Part shown: positions 18,142 through 26,552 of the stretch, in pieces
Numbering within the stretch: the first letter of the stretch is position 1
Layout of the letters: the number at the start of each line of letters is the position of its first letter
Assembly: GCF_024497955.1 (NCBI RefSeq)
Contig: NZ_JANHKP010000019.1
Location: 62,001-126,000, forward strand
From: Streptomyces sp. C10-9-1
GTDB lineage: Bacteria; Actinomycetota; Actinomycetes; Streptomycetales; Streptomycetaceae
Direction: 5' to 3'
DNA length: 64,000 nt
Made by a program: the position numbers and the translations under genes
The notes under the pieces: generated by a model
Seen by the model: only the letters and a program-made list of their open reading frames with translations
Told to the model about the DNA's origin: nothing
Database searches by the model: none

Positions 18142-19746
18142 TCAGCAGGAGGCCGGTTTGCGCCAGGAGCACTCCAGCCCGGCCTCGGCGCCGCCCTGGC
18201 GCGCGGCGGACGGGCGGACCGCCTCGATACGACCGGCTTCCGTGTCCGAGGAGGCGAGTGCGACCACGATCGCGTCCTCCACGCTCTTCACGGAGGGCGC
18301 CAGGTAGTCGTTGAGCAGGATGCTGAACACCAGCTCCCGCCCCCCGGCGTCGGTGACCGTGCCGGACAGGGCGGAGGCGCCGGTCAGCGAGCCGGTCTTG
18401 GCCCGGGCGTTGAGCGCGGCCGGTGTCCCGCACATCCGCGAGCGCAGCGTCCCGCCCACGGCCCGGTCGGGTGCGCAGGCCACAGGCAGGGAGGCCGACC
18501 ACTGCGCGTACCAGGGGGCGTCGCGCACCGCGAGGAGCAGGGTCGTGAGCTCCTCGGCGGGGAAGAGGTTCATCCGGGACAGGCCCGAGCCGTCGGCCTG
18601 GCGCACCGTGGCGGTGCGGACGCCCCGCTCCGCGAGGTGGGCCCGCACCTCGGAGAGCCCGGCCGCCCAGCTCCCCTCGCCCGCCCGGACGCGGCCGATC
18701 GTCTTCACCAGGGCCTCGGCGTGCATGTTGTTCGACAGCTTCATGAACGGGTGCATCACCCGCGACAGCGGCATGGAGCGGTGGGAGGCGAGCACCCGTG
18801 CGCCGGGCGGGGTGGGCCCGGTCCGGGTCGTGCCCCGGACGCGCACGCCGTGCCCGGCGAGGGACTCCGCGAAGACGGAGGCCGCGTAGCCGGTCGGGTC
18901 CCAGACCGCGATCCACTCCTTCGTGGCGGGCGCCCCGACGGGGATCGTGCCCGTCACCGTGATCGTGCCGCCGCCGTGCGGCCGGTCGACGGCGAGGGTG
19001 TCGGCCCCGCCCTCGCCGACCGTGCGGCCCGTGACGTCGAGGCGCACATGCCCGGTGGGCGGCGTCAGGGTGACCTGCGGCGGGTCTCCGGGACGTGCGC
19101 CGGGACGGGCCTCCACCAGCACGGTGCCGGCGTCGTAGTCGGTGTCGGGGGCCAGCGTCAGGGCGGAGATCTGCGCGGAGTAGTACGCGGACTCGTCCTC
19201 GGCCGCCCAGGAGCGGCCCAGCCGGGCGCTGTCGAAGGCGGTGTCGTCCGCGACGATCCGGCCCGTCACACGGCGGATACCGGCGGCGGCCACGTCCGCG
19301 GCCAGCCGCTCGTAGTCCGCGGCCAGCATCGTCGGGTCGCCGTCGCCCCGCAGGTACAGGTCCCCGTGCAGGGTCGAGCCGTGGCGGCGGCCGCTCGCCA
19401 GCACCCGGGTGGTCCAGCGGTGGTCCGGCCCGAGCAGGGCCATGGCGGCGAGCGACGTGGAGATCTTGGTGGTGGAGGCGGGCATCAGCCGGTCCCCCGC
19501 GTCGCGCCGGTAGAGGCGCTCGCCGGTGGCGGCATCGGCGACGACGACGCTCACGGAGCCCCCGTCGAGGCGGGGGTCGGTGAGGATCTCGTCCAGGGCG
19601 CCCTTGAGCCCGGTTCCGGAGGGGCCCGCACCGGCGGGCGGGCCCCAGGCGAGGAGGGTGCAGGCGAGGGCCGCGACGGCGGCCAGGGCCCCGGCGCGGC
19701 GCAGGGCGGAGGGGCGGTGGCGCGCGGGTTCGGGGGGTCTGCTCAT
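18142..19746 (-). CDS. dacB: D-alanyl-D-alanine carboxypeptidase/endopeptidase, PBP4 (S13) family
   Basis: A 534-residue secreted or membrane-held penicillin-binding protein that trims or cleaves peptidoglycan stem peptides. An N-terminal signal segment (ALRRAGALAAVAALACTLLAW) is followed by the nucleophile motif STTK (Ser91, Lys94), SNN in KLSNNMHAEA, and KTG in AKTGSLTGAS. The insert between the first two motifs fits S13 enzymes. The C-terminus ends with two cysteines (ECSWRKPASC), which could form a disulphide. Start ATG 19744-19746; in-frame upstream sequence looks non-coding. It is divergent from an M23 peptidase gene. Confidence 0.92.
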   Translation of the reverse strand: MSRPPEPARHRPSALRRAGALAAVAALACTLLAWGPPAGAGPSGTGLKGALDEILTDPRLDGGSVSVVVADAATGERLYRRDAGDRLMPASTTKISTSLAAMALLGPDHRWTTRVLASGRRHGSTLHGDLYLRGDGDPTMLAADYERLAADVAAAGIRRVTGRIVADDTAFDSARLGRSWAAEDESAYYSAQISALTLAPDTDYDAGTVLVEARPGARPGDPPQVTLTPPTGHVRLDVTGRTVGEGGADTLAVDRPHGGGTITVTGTIPVGAPATKEWIAVWDPTGYAASVFAESLAGHGVRVRGTTRTGPTPPGARVLASHRSMPLSRVMHPFMKLSNNMHAEALVKTIGRVRAGEGSWAAGLSEVRAHLAERGVRTATVRQADGSGLSRMNLFPAEELTTLLLAVRDAPWYAQWSASLPVACAPDRAVGGTLRSRMCGTPAALNARAKTGSLTGASALSGTVTDAGGRELVFSILLNDYLAPSVKSVEDAIVVALASSDTEAGRIEAVRPSAARQGGAEAGLECSWRKPASC

Positions 19747-20292
19747 GGCACCGGAGGATCCCGTACACCTCCCTGCCGCGGAAGCATGCCGCGGGGCGTT
19801 GCGCCATGTGGCGCCGGTCACTACCAAATCGTGCAAAACGGGCGCGCGTTGGCCTCACCCGAACAGCGGTTCCGCGTGGCCCGGGTCACCTTTTCGCCCC
19901 CCGTGGGGCGCTTCGCCCGTGACAAGGCGCACAGGACGAAACGGACCTACTAGATGGAATAGTGCGCCACTCCGGTGCTCCTCCGGGGGGTCGGGCCTCC
20001 GGCGGTGCGGGCCTCGCGGGTCCCGGGTGCCGTACCCGGCGGGCGTCCGGGCCGACGGCGCCGCTGCTGGGCCCCGACATGCGGTTAAACCTGATCCAAT
20101 CCGGACATCCCGGCCCGTTCTTCGGGGGTTCGCGCGAGGGGTGTCCGGTCCGTCAAGAGTCCGATTTCCCTCGCCCTCTCTACGATCTGATGTCGTAGTT
20201 GAGGCATTTGGGGTGACTTGGGGGGCCGGGTTACCAAGGTGGGGCCAGCCCGGCGAGCACGCCGGGTCCATACATGCCCGGAGGTTTCCCGT
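19747..20292. other. Divergent intergenic region between two wall hydrolase genes
   Basis: 546 bp without a convincing gene, holding the promoters of the leftward PBP4-type gene and the rightward M23 peptidase gene. Locally AT-richer patches occur near 19820-19960 and 20080-20220. I looked for a ydaO-type c-di-AMP riboswitch, known upstream of some actinobacterial wall hydrolases, and did not find its conserved GGGGGAACC and AGCTAACC blocks. A leader RNA before the M23 gene (with TTGGGGTGA at about 20208-20216) remains possible. Confidence 0.6.
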
Positions 20293-20973
20293 ATGTCGAA
20301 GCGCACCATGATCCACCGTCTCCGCCCGTCCGTGCTCCGTACCCGTGGTGCCGTCGTGGCCGCCGGAATGGGCGCCGTGATGGTCGTCGGAGCCGGTGCG
20401 GGTGTCGCCTCCGCAGACGCGGGCACGGCGGTCAAGCCCCTCGCCGCGAACGCCGCCTCCGCCGTGGCCGCCCAGGCCGAGGCCCAGGCCAGCGCCGCCG
20501 CCAAGGCCGCGGCCGCCAAGGCCGCCGCCAAGAAGAAGGCCGCCGCGAAGAAGGCATCCTGGGTCAAGCCGGTCGCCAAGTACACGCTGACCGCGAGCTT
20601 CGCCCAGGGCGGCTCGATGTGGGCCAGCAAGCACTCCGGCCAGGACTTCGCCGTCCCGGTCGGCACCCCGGTCAAGGCCGCCCACGCCGGCACCGTCGTC
20701 AAGGCCGGCCCCAACGGCGGCGGCGACGGCCCCGCCTACGGCAACGCCGTCGTGATCAAGCACGCCAACGGCAAGTACTCGCAGTACGCCCACCTGTCGA
20801 AGATCAACGTGAAGATCGGCTCCAAGGTCAAGACCGGCCAGACGATCGCCAAGTCCGGCAACACCGGCAACTCCTCCGGTCCGCACCTGCACTTCGAGAT
20901 CCGCACCACCCCGAACTACGGCTCGGCGCTGAACCCGGCCAACTTCCTGCGCTCCGTCGGCGTCACCATCTGA
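20293..20973 (+). CDS. Secreted M23-family peptidoglycan endopeptidase
   Basis: A 226-residue exported protein. The signal peptide (arginine-rich start, then AAGMGAVMVVGAGAGVASA) precedes an Ala/Lys-rich linker (AAKAAAAKAAAKKKAAAKKA, about residues 70-92) and a LytM/M23 zinc metallopeptidase domain with SKHSGQDFAVPVGTPV (zinc ligands H and D), YAHLSKI and the catalytic HLHFE. It would cleave peptidoglycan cross-bridges. The linker may bind anionic wall polymers (inference). ATG 20293 follows a GGAGG ribosome site at 20280-20284. Confidence 0.93.
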   Translation: MSKRTMIHRLRPSVLRTRGAVVAAGMGAVMVVGAGAGVASADAGTAVKPLAANAASAVAAQAEAQASAAAKAAAAKAAAKKKAAAKKASWVKPVAKYTLTASFAQGGSMWASKHSGQDFAVPVGTPVKAAHAGTVVKAGPNGGGDGPAYGNAVVIKHANGKYSQYAHLSKINVKIGSKVKTGQTIAKSGNTGNSSGPHLHFEIRTTPNYGSALNPANFLRSVGVTI

Positions 20974-21048
20974 CGCACCGCGCGACGCAGCCCCCGGCGC
21001 ACCCCGCCCGGTCACCGCACCGGGACCCCGGCGGCCCCGGAACCGGCC

Positions 21049-22419
21049 TCACCCCCGGTTCCAGGGCCGCCGCCGGCGTCGCCGGGGCTCCTCCGGGACC
21101 ACCGGGAGCGGGAAGCTGCCCGTGACCGTCGGCGCATGTTCCGGCAGCCACAGCACCGCGACCGCCCCGCCCGCCTCGCCGTGCGGCGAGACCCCCTCCG
21201 GCGCGGCGTTGCGGAAGGTCAGCCGCGCCCCGAGGACCCGCGCCTGGCCCGCCGCGATGGTCAGCCCGAGCCCGTGCCCGGTCCCCGCGCGGTCCCGCGC
21301 CCCGGTGCGGAAGCGGCTCGGGCCCTCGCGCAGCAGCGCCGGGGGGAACCCCGGACCGTGGTCGCGCACCCGGACCACCCGGCCCTCCACCGTGACCTCC
21401 ACCGGGTCCCCGCCGTACTTCACGGCATTGGTCACCAGATTGCCGATGATCCGCTCCAGGCGGCGCGGGTCGGTGGACACCCACGACTCGTGGACCACCC
21501 GCACCACCGCGTCCGGATGCAGGGCGGCCACCCGGCGGGCGGTGAACTCGCCGAGCAGGATCTCCTGGAGCTCCGCCCGCTCCGACGCGCCGTCCAGCCG
21601 GGCGACCTCCAGCACGTCCTCCACCAGCGTGCGCAGCGCCTGCGCCCGGTCCCGCACCAGCTCGCTGGGGCGCCCGGGCGGCAGCAGCTCCGCCGCCGTG
21701 ACCAGTCCGGTGACCGGAGTGCGCAGCTCATGGGCGATGTCCGCGGTCACCCGGCGCTCCGCGTCGATGCGCGCCTGGAGCGCGTCGGTCAGCGAGTCCA
21801 CCGCCCGCGCCAGGTCGTCGGTCTCGTCCCTGACGATACCGCCGATGGCCTCCCGTACCCGTACCCCGGTGTCCCCCCGCGCCACGTTGCGGGCGGCGGA
21901 GGCGGCCTTGCGCAGCCGGCGCGAGAGCTGGCCGCCGATCAGGACCCCGAGCGCGGAGCCGCCGAAGACCACCGCCACCGAACCGATGATCAGCGCCCGG
22001 TCGAGGTCCTTCAGGACGGTCGCGCTGCGGCCGGTGAACTCGGTCCGCAGGGAGAGCACGTCCCCGCCCGCCAGCGGCACGGCGGCCCAGATCTCGGGGG
22101 TGTCCCCCGCGTCGTCGACGTAGCTGCCGCGCCGCCCGTCCCGGACCAGGCGGCGCAGCTCCGCGGGGAGCGCGGGGTCGTTGATCCTGCTGTTGAAGCG
22201 CGGGTCCCGGTTCTTGGACGACTCGTACCAGCGCTGGGCGAGCAGGATCCGGTCGATCTGGACGTCGCGGGCGTTGTCGAGCATCGAGACCCGGGCAGCG
22301 TTGTGCACCACCAGGCTCAGCGCCACCGCGATCAGCGCGCCGACGGCCGCGATGGCGACGCTGATCTTCCACCGGACGCCGGTGCGCAGGTCGGGACGGA
22401 TCACGGGCCGGGTGCTCAC
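21049..22419 (-). CDS. cseC: Sensor histidine kinase CseC
   Basis: A 456-residue kinase of the envelope stress system. Two transmembrane segments (about residues 18-38 and 142-164) flank an extracytoplasmic sensor loop; HAMP, HisKA (RRVTADIAHELRTP, phospho-His230) and HATPase_c (NLVTNAVKY, GHGLGLTIA) follow. It ends in an Arg/Pro-rich tail. It is the last gene of sigE-cseA-cseB-cseC, and its GTG start overlaps the cseB stop. In S. coelicolor CseC responds to wall damage and phosphorylates CseB. Confidence 0.94.
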   Translation of the reverse strand: MSTRPVIRPDLRTGVRWKISVAIAAVGALIAVALSLVVHNAARVSMLDNARDVQIDRILLAQRWYESSKNRDPRFNSRINDPALPAELRRLVRDGRRGSYVDDAGDTPEIWAAVPLAGGDVLSLRTEFTGRSATVLKDLDRALIIGSVAVVFGGSALGVLIGGQLSRRLRKAASAARNVARGDTGVRVREAIGGIVRDETDDLARAVDSLTDALQARIDAERRVTADIAHELRTPVTGLVTAAELLPPGRPSELVRDRAQALRTLVEDVLEVARLDGASERAELQEILLGEFTARRVAALHPDAVVRVVHESWVSTDPRRLERIIGNLVTNAVKYGGDPVEVTVEGRVVRVRDHGPGFPPALLREGPSRFRTGARDRAGTGHGLGLTIAAGQARVLGARLTFRNAAPEGVSPHGEAGGAVAVLWLPEHAPTVTGSFPLPVVPEEPRRRRRRPWNRG

Positions 22420-23105
22420 GCTCGGAGTTTGTAGCCGAAACCGCGGACCGTCTCGATGCGGTCCTGTCCGATCTTCGCGCGCAGCCGCTGCACGTGGACG
22501 TCGACGACGCGTGTGTCGCCGCCCCAGCCGTAGTCCCAGACGCGCTCCAGCAGCCGGTCCCGCGACAGCACCGTGCCGGGCGCGGTGGAGAACTCCAGCA
22601 GCAGCCGCATCTCGGTGGGCGTCAGCCCCACGGGAGCACCGCCGCGGCGCACCTCCATGCCCTCGGTGTCGACCTCCAGCTCACCGAACACCAGCGGGCC
22701 GCCCTGGTCCCCCTGCCCCGCGGCGAGGGCGGCGGCGTGCCCGAAGCGGCGGAGCACCGCCCGGATGCGTGCCATGAGGACGGCGCCGTCGAAGGGCTTG
22801 GTCACGTAGTCGTCCGCCCCTGCCTCCAGGCCGAGCACCACGTCGATGGCGTCGGCACGGGCCGAGAGCATGATCACGGGCACGGTCGACTCGTCGCGGA
22901 TCCGGCGGCACAGGCTCACCCCGTCCAGGCCCGGCACCATCACGTCGAGCAGCGCGATGTCGGGCCGGTCGGCGCGGAAGGCCTCCAGCCCCGAGAGCCC
23001 GTCCGGCACGGCCGTCACCGCGAAGCCGTCCCGCTCCAGGGCGAGCTGGGTCGCCTCGCGGATGACGTCGTCGTCCTCGACGAACAGGACATGGGTCTCG
23101 GCCAT
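22416..23105 (-). CDS. cseB: Response regulator CseB
   Basis: A 229-residue OmpR/PhoB-type regulator with receiver domain (EDDD acidic cluster, Asp54 in ALLDVMVPG, Lys in VTKPFD) and a C-terminal winged helix (LTPTEMRLLLEF, RVVDVHVQRLRAKI, VRGFGYKLRA). In the characterised system phospho-CseB activates the sigE promoter. Its stop overlaps the cseC start by 3 bp, and it lies 83 bp downstream of the lipoprotein gene. Confidence 0.95.
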   Translation of the reverse strand: MAETHVLFVEDDDVIREATQLALERDGFAVTAVPDGLSGLEAFRADRPDIALLDVMVPGLDGVSLCRRIRDESTVPVIMLSARADAIDVVLGLEAGADDYVTKPFDGAVLMARIRAVLRRFGHAAALAAGQGDQGGPLVFGELEVDTEGMEVRRGGAPVGLTPTEMRLLLEFSTAPGTVLSRDRLLERVWDYGWGGDTRVVDVHVQRLRAKIGQDRIETVRGFGYKLRA

Positions 23106-23188
23106 CCGTCAGCTCTCGTTCCCGACCGGTCCGCCCGGTCGCCGTGTCGTGGTGGTTCCGCGCGCCCGGTGCGCGGGCGGAACGGCGG

Positions 23189-23872
23189 TCAGTCCTCTGC
23201 GGGGGCCGGTGTCTCCGCAGAGGCGACGCCCTCGCCCCCGCCGACGGACCGGCTGTACTCGTTGCGCACCCAGTACTCCTGCGCGAACTTCCCCGCCGAC
23301 CAGCGGTAGGTGGTGACCTCCTCGCCCGAGGGCTCCGCCACCGGATCGCCCGAGGCGTACACCTGCTTGGTCACCACCAGGTCGCCGCGGTCGATGGCCG
23401 CGTACACGGCGGGCTCCTCCACGGCGAAGACGTTCTCGTAGCGCCCTGCGTCCGCACGGTACACATAGGTGGCGAGGCCGACCGCGTCGCCGCAGGTCAT
23501 GACGTTGACCACGACATCGGGGGAGCTGCCGCCGGTCAGCATCCCGTAGGAGGTGTCCACCGGGTAGGAGTCCGCGGCGCAGGGCCGCAGATCGGCCTTG
23601 ACCCGGTCGCTGACCTCGGGGTCGGCCTTCAGCAGCGCGGCCGCGTCCACCGCCTGGGCGAACAGGCCCGTGCCCGAGGAGGGCCCCGGCGACGGCGTGC
23701 CCTTCGCCGGCGCGTCCGGCGCCTCGCCCTCGTCCTGGAGCCCCGAGCCGCCGGCCGAGCAGCCCGCCGCCAGCACGGCGAGGGCGACCAGCGCGGTCAC
23801 CACCGCGCCGGCCGCCTTCCTCGCTCCGGTCCCGCTCTCCGCCCCGCCGTCCGTGCCCCTCAGGCCGCGCAC
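23189..23872 (-). CDS. cseA: Lipoprotein CseA, modulator of the SigE system
   Basis: A 227-residue lipoprotein with a hydrophobic N-terminal segment ending in the lipobox LAAGC (Cys38) and an extracytoplasmic domain of about 190 residues with paired cysteines (LRPCAADSY and VMTCGD). Position between sigE and cseB identifies it as CseA, which in S. coelicolor dampens SigE activation. The GTG start at 23870-23872 overlaps the sigE stop by 13 bp, indicating translational coupling. Confidence 0.9.
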   Translation of the reverse strand: MRGLRGTDGGAESGTGARKAAGAVVTALVALAVLAAGCSAGGSGLQDEGEAPDAPAKGTPSPGPSSGTGLFAQAVDAAALLKADPEVSDRVKADLRPCAADSYPVDTSYGMLTGGSSPDVVVNVMTCGDAVGLATYVYRADAGRYENVFAVEEPAVYAAIDRGDLVVTKQVYASGDPVAEPSGEEVTTYRWSAGKFAQEYWVRNEYSRSVGGGEGVASAETPAPAED

Positions 23873-24432
23873 CGCTCCCGCTCCCGTCCGCCCTGCCGGT
23901 GGATACGCCGCGTCTCCGCGCGCTCCAGGGCGCGGGCGTCCCGGTCCCGCGCCTCCAGCTCCTGGCGGAGCTTGGCGAGCGCCCGGTGCAGCGTGCTCTT
24001 CACCGTACCCGGCGACATGCCCAGGGCGTCGGCGGTCTCCTCGGTGCTCATCTGCTCCCAGTGCCGCAGCACCACGACGCTGCGCTGCTTCGGGGCGAGG
24101 GTGTCGAGCAGGTCCAGCAGCAGGGCGCGGTCGGCGCGCTGCTGGCTGCCGTCCTCCACGCTGGCGTCCGGCAGCTGCTCGGTCGGGACCTCCTCCAGCT
24201 TGCGGGCGCGCCACCACTCGGTGCGGGTGTTGATCATGACGCGGCGGAGGTAGGCGTCCGCCAGGGACTTGTCCGATATCCCGTCCCAGCGGCCGTAGGT
24301 GCGGACCAGCGCGGTCTGCAGCAGGTCCTGGGCGTCCACCGGGTCGGGTACGAGACGGCGTGCACTGCGCAGCAGGGCCTCCTGCCGCGTGCGTACGTAC
24401 TCCTCGAATCCGAGCACCTCGCCGTGCGCCAT
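23860..24432 (-). CDS. sigE: ECF RNA polymerase sigma factor SigE
   Basis: A 190-residue ECF sigma factor for envelope stress genes. Region 2 shows DAQDLLQTALVRTYGRWD and AYLRRVMINTRTEWWR; region 4 shows LAPKQRSVVVLRHWEQMSTE and MSPGTVKSTLHRALAKL. The C-terminal tail is Arg/Glu-rich. Start ATG 24430-24432 (MAHGEVLGFEEYV) after GGAGG. First gene of the cse operon. In S. coelicolor there is no anti-sigma factor; activity is set by CseB-driven transcription. I could not fix a SigE-type AAC/TC promoter upstream by eye. Confidence 0.95.
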   Translation of the reverse strand: MAHGEVLGFEEYVRTRQEALLRSARRLVPDPVDAQDLLQTALVRTYGRWDGISDKSLADAYLRRVMINTRTEWWRARKLEEVPTEQLPDASVEDGSQQRADRALLLDLLDTLAPKQRSVVVLRHWEQMSTEETADALGMSPGTVKSTLHRALAKLRQELEARDRDARALERAETRRIHRQGGRERERCAA

Positions 24433-24669
24433 GCCGATCCGCCTCCGTGTCCCCGTCAAGCCCCGTCGTCCGTGCCCCACAGAAGCTACGGCGGGTCTGT
24501 CACGGGGCTGTGCGGGGCAGCCGTCGGTCGGCGCACGGCCACCCATCGGTTGTGTAACAGCCCTGGTCGCGGACGAGGGAGCGGCCGCTCGGATCGGGCC
24601 CCGCCGGGGTCCGCCGGGTCCCGGCAGGAGCGCCGCGCACGGCGCGCCCGGCGGGCGGCCCCGGGCGGC

Positions 24670-25608
24670 CTACCGGGCCGCCGGGCGCCCCGAGGGGAGC
24701 CGGTAGCGGCCCCCGTCCAGCGGCTCGACCAGTCCGTCCGCGACCAGCCCGTCCAGGGCGCGGGCGCGCTGCACGGGCTCGTGCCAGACCGTGTCCAGGA
24801 CGGACTGCGGCACCGGGGAGGTCGCCTCGCGCAGCACGGCGAGCAGCCGGCCCCGCACCTGGCGGTCGGTGCCCGCGTAGGACTGCCCGCGGCGGGCCGG
24901 GCCCTCGTGCGCCGGTTTGCCGGCCAGCCGCCAGGCGCAGCGGTCGGCGATCGGGCAGCGGCCGCAGTCCTCGTTGCGGGCCGTGCAGACGAGGGCGCCG
25001 AGCTCCATGGAGGCGGCGGCCCAGCGGGCGGCGGTCGTCTCCTCCTCGGGGAGCAGGGCCCGCGCCAGGCGGCGCTCGGCGGCCGTGGTCGCGTTCGGCG
25101 GGTACTGCACCCCGGTCGCCGCTCGGGCGAGGACGCGGCGCACGTTGGTGTCCAGCACGGCATGGCGCTGGCCGTAGGCGAAGGAGGCGACGGCCGCCGC
25201 GGTGTACTCGCCGATGCCGGGCAGGGCGATGAGCTGGGCGTGGTCGCTCGGGACCTCCCCGCCGTGGCGTTCCGCTATGGCCTGGGCGGCGCCGTGCAGG
25301 CGCAGGGCCCGGCGGGGGTAGCCGAGGCGGCCCCAGGCCCGGACGGCCTCGCCGGGCTCCTCGGCGGCCAGGTCCGCGGGGCGCGGCCAGCGGGCCAGCC
25401 ACTGCTCGTACACCGGCAGGACCCGCGCGACGGGGGTCTGCTGGAGCATGAACTCGCTGACCATCACCCCCCAGGCGCCCGCTTCCGGGCGGCGCCAGGG
25501 CAGGTCGCGGGCGTGCTGCTCGAACCAGGCGATCACGGGCCCGTGCAGGGCGGCGGGGTCCTGGGGGGAGTCGGGGATCGGGGATGCGTGGGCGTGAGTG
25601 GCAGTCAT
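24670..25608 (-). CDS. mutY: A/G-specific adenine glycosylase
   Basis: A 312-residue base-excision repair enzyme that removes adenine opposite 8-oxoguanine. Catalytic Glu52 lies in VSEFMLQQTPV; the helix-hairpin-helix is ALPGIGEYTAAAVASFAYG with the catalytic Asp in AVLDTNVRR; the 4Fe-4S cluster ligands are C-x6-C-x2-C-x5-C in CTARNEDCGRCPIADRC. The C-terminal NUDIX-like domain is short or absent, as in other actinobacteria. Start ATG 25606-25608. Confidence 0.95.
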   Translation of the reverse strand: MTATHAHASPIPDSPQDPAALHGPVIAWFEQHARDLPWRRPEAGAWGVMVSEFMLQQTPVARVLPVYEQWLARWPRPADLAAEEPGEAVRAWGRLGYPRRALRLHGAAQAIAERHGGEVPSDHAQLIALPGIGEYTAAAVASFAYGQRHAVLDTNVRRVLARAATGVQYPPNATTAAERRLARALLPEEETTAARWAAASMELGALVCTARNEDCGRCPIADRCAWRLAGKPAHEGPARRGQSYAGTDRQVRGRLLAVLREATSPVPQSVLDTVWHEPVQRARALDGLVADGLVEPLDGGRYRLPSGRPAAR

Positions 25609-25735
25609 GGCAGTCACGATCCTGGCACGTCCGGGCGGGCGGACGCCGGATGCGGGCGGCGGGGCGCTGATCTGCCGCCCGTCCCGGCGGGCAGCCGCAG
25701 GGGCCCGCGCCGCCGGGTCCGCCCGCGTCCGGGGC

Positions 25736-26353
25736 TCAGGAGGAGGCGCGGCCCGGCCCGGCGAACCAGAGGACCACACCCGTGCGGCTCGTGCGCATGG
25801 TGCCCAGCAGCGCCTGCGCGGGACGGCGCAGTGCGAGGACGAAGACGAGCGCGACCAGGGCGCCGACCACGAGGCCGACCGTCACGTCGTGCGGGTAGTG
25901 GACGCCGACGAACACCCGGGAGAAGGCCATCAGCACCGCCAGCGGCACGGTCAGCAGCGCGATCCGGGGCCAGGCCAGCGCCAGCGCCAGGGCCGCGGCG
26001 CCCGCGATGGCCGAGTGGTTGCTGGGGAAGGACCAGTCCCCGGTGGGCGGGCAGGGCACCAGCGAGGCCGCCGCCTCCGTGACGGTCCGGCACGGACGCT
26101 CCTCGTCCACAACGGACTTGAACGACTCGCTCACCACGTATCCGGCCGCGGTCGCCAGCGGGGCGAGCACGGCGAGGGCTATGGAGCCCTCGTCCCGGGT
26201 CCGCGAGCGCCACCAGGCCGCCAGGAAGAGCACGGCGAAGAGCAACAGCCCCAGTTCCGTGAAGAGTTCGGCGAAGTGCTGGACCCAGGGGGGTGTGGCA
26301 TGGGCGAAGTCGACGATGTCCCGGTAGAGATCGCGGGTGATGCTGCTGTCCAT
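25736..26353 (-). CDS. PAP2-superfamily membrane phosphatase
   Basis: A 205-residue integral membrane protein with about five to six hydrophobic helices and the three PAP2 motifs: KSVVDEERP, FPSNHSA and SRVFVGVHYPHD, giving the expected Lys/Arg, His and Arg/His/Asp catalytic residues. Members dephosphorylate lipid phosphates such as undecaprenyl pyrophosphate or phosphatidic acid; the substrate here is not determined, though the envelope-rich neighbourhood fits a lipid-carrier role. Start ATG 26351-26353. Confidence 0.9.
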   Translation of the reverse strand: MDSSITRDLYRDIVDFAHATPPWVQHFAELFTELGLLLFAVLFLAAWWRSRTRDEGSIALAVLAPLATAAGYVVSESFKSVVDEERPCRTVTEAAASLVPCPPTGDWSFPSNHSAIAGAAALALALAWPRIALLTVPLAVLMAFSRVFVGVHYPHDVTVGLVVGALVALVFVLALRRPAQALLGTMRTSRTGVVLWFAGPGRASS

Positions 26354-26552
26354 GGTCACGGACCGTACCCTCTCCCGCGGAGCGGTCACGCGGCGCCACC
26401 GGTCCCGGGGTCGCGGTCCCGGGACCGGCGGCGTCCCGGTGTCCCTCCCCGCGCTCCTGAATGATCATCAGGAGAACTATCATCCGCAGAACTTCACGCA
26501 CGAGCGGCGGGTGGGGCGGGAGACGGGCCCGATCTCTCGTAGAGTTTCGCCC
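26354..26552. other. Divergent intergenic region with palindromic AT patch
   Basis: 199 bp between the leftward PAP2 gene and the rightward anchored protein gene. It contains an AT-rich stretch with the 8-bp palindrome ATGATCAT at 26461-26468 and a nearby ACTATCATCC, possibly a promoter or operator. No gene seen. Confidence 0.4.

Noticed and set aside
20080-20292. Possible c-di-AMP (ydaO) riboswitch before the M23 peptidase gene
   Set aside because: Only a TTGGGGTGA-like string is present; the conserved GGGGGAACC and AGCTAACC blocks and the expected helices are missing. A covariance-model scan would settle it.
24433-24669. SigE-dependent autoregulatory promoter upstream of sigE
   Set aside because: An AAC appears on the minus strand but no TC-type -10 at the right distance could be identified with confidence.
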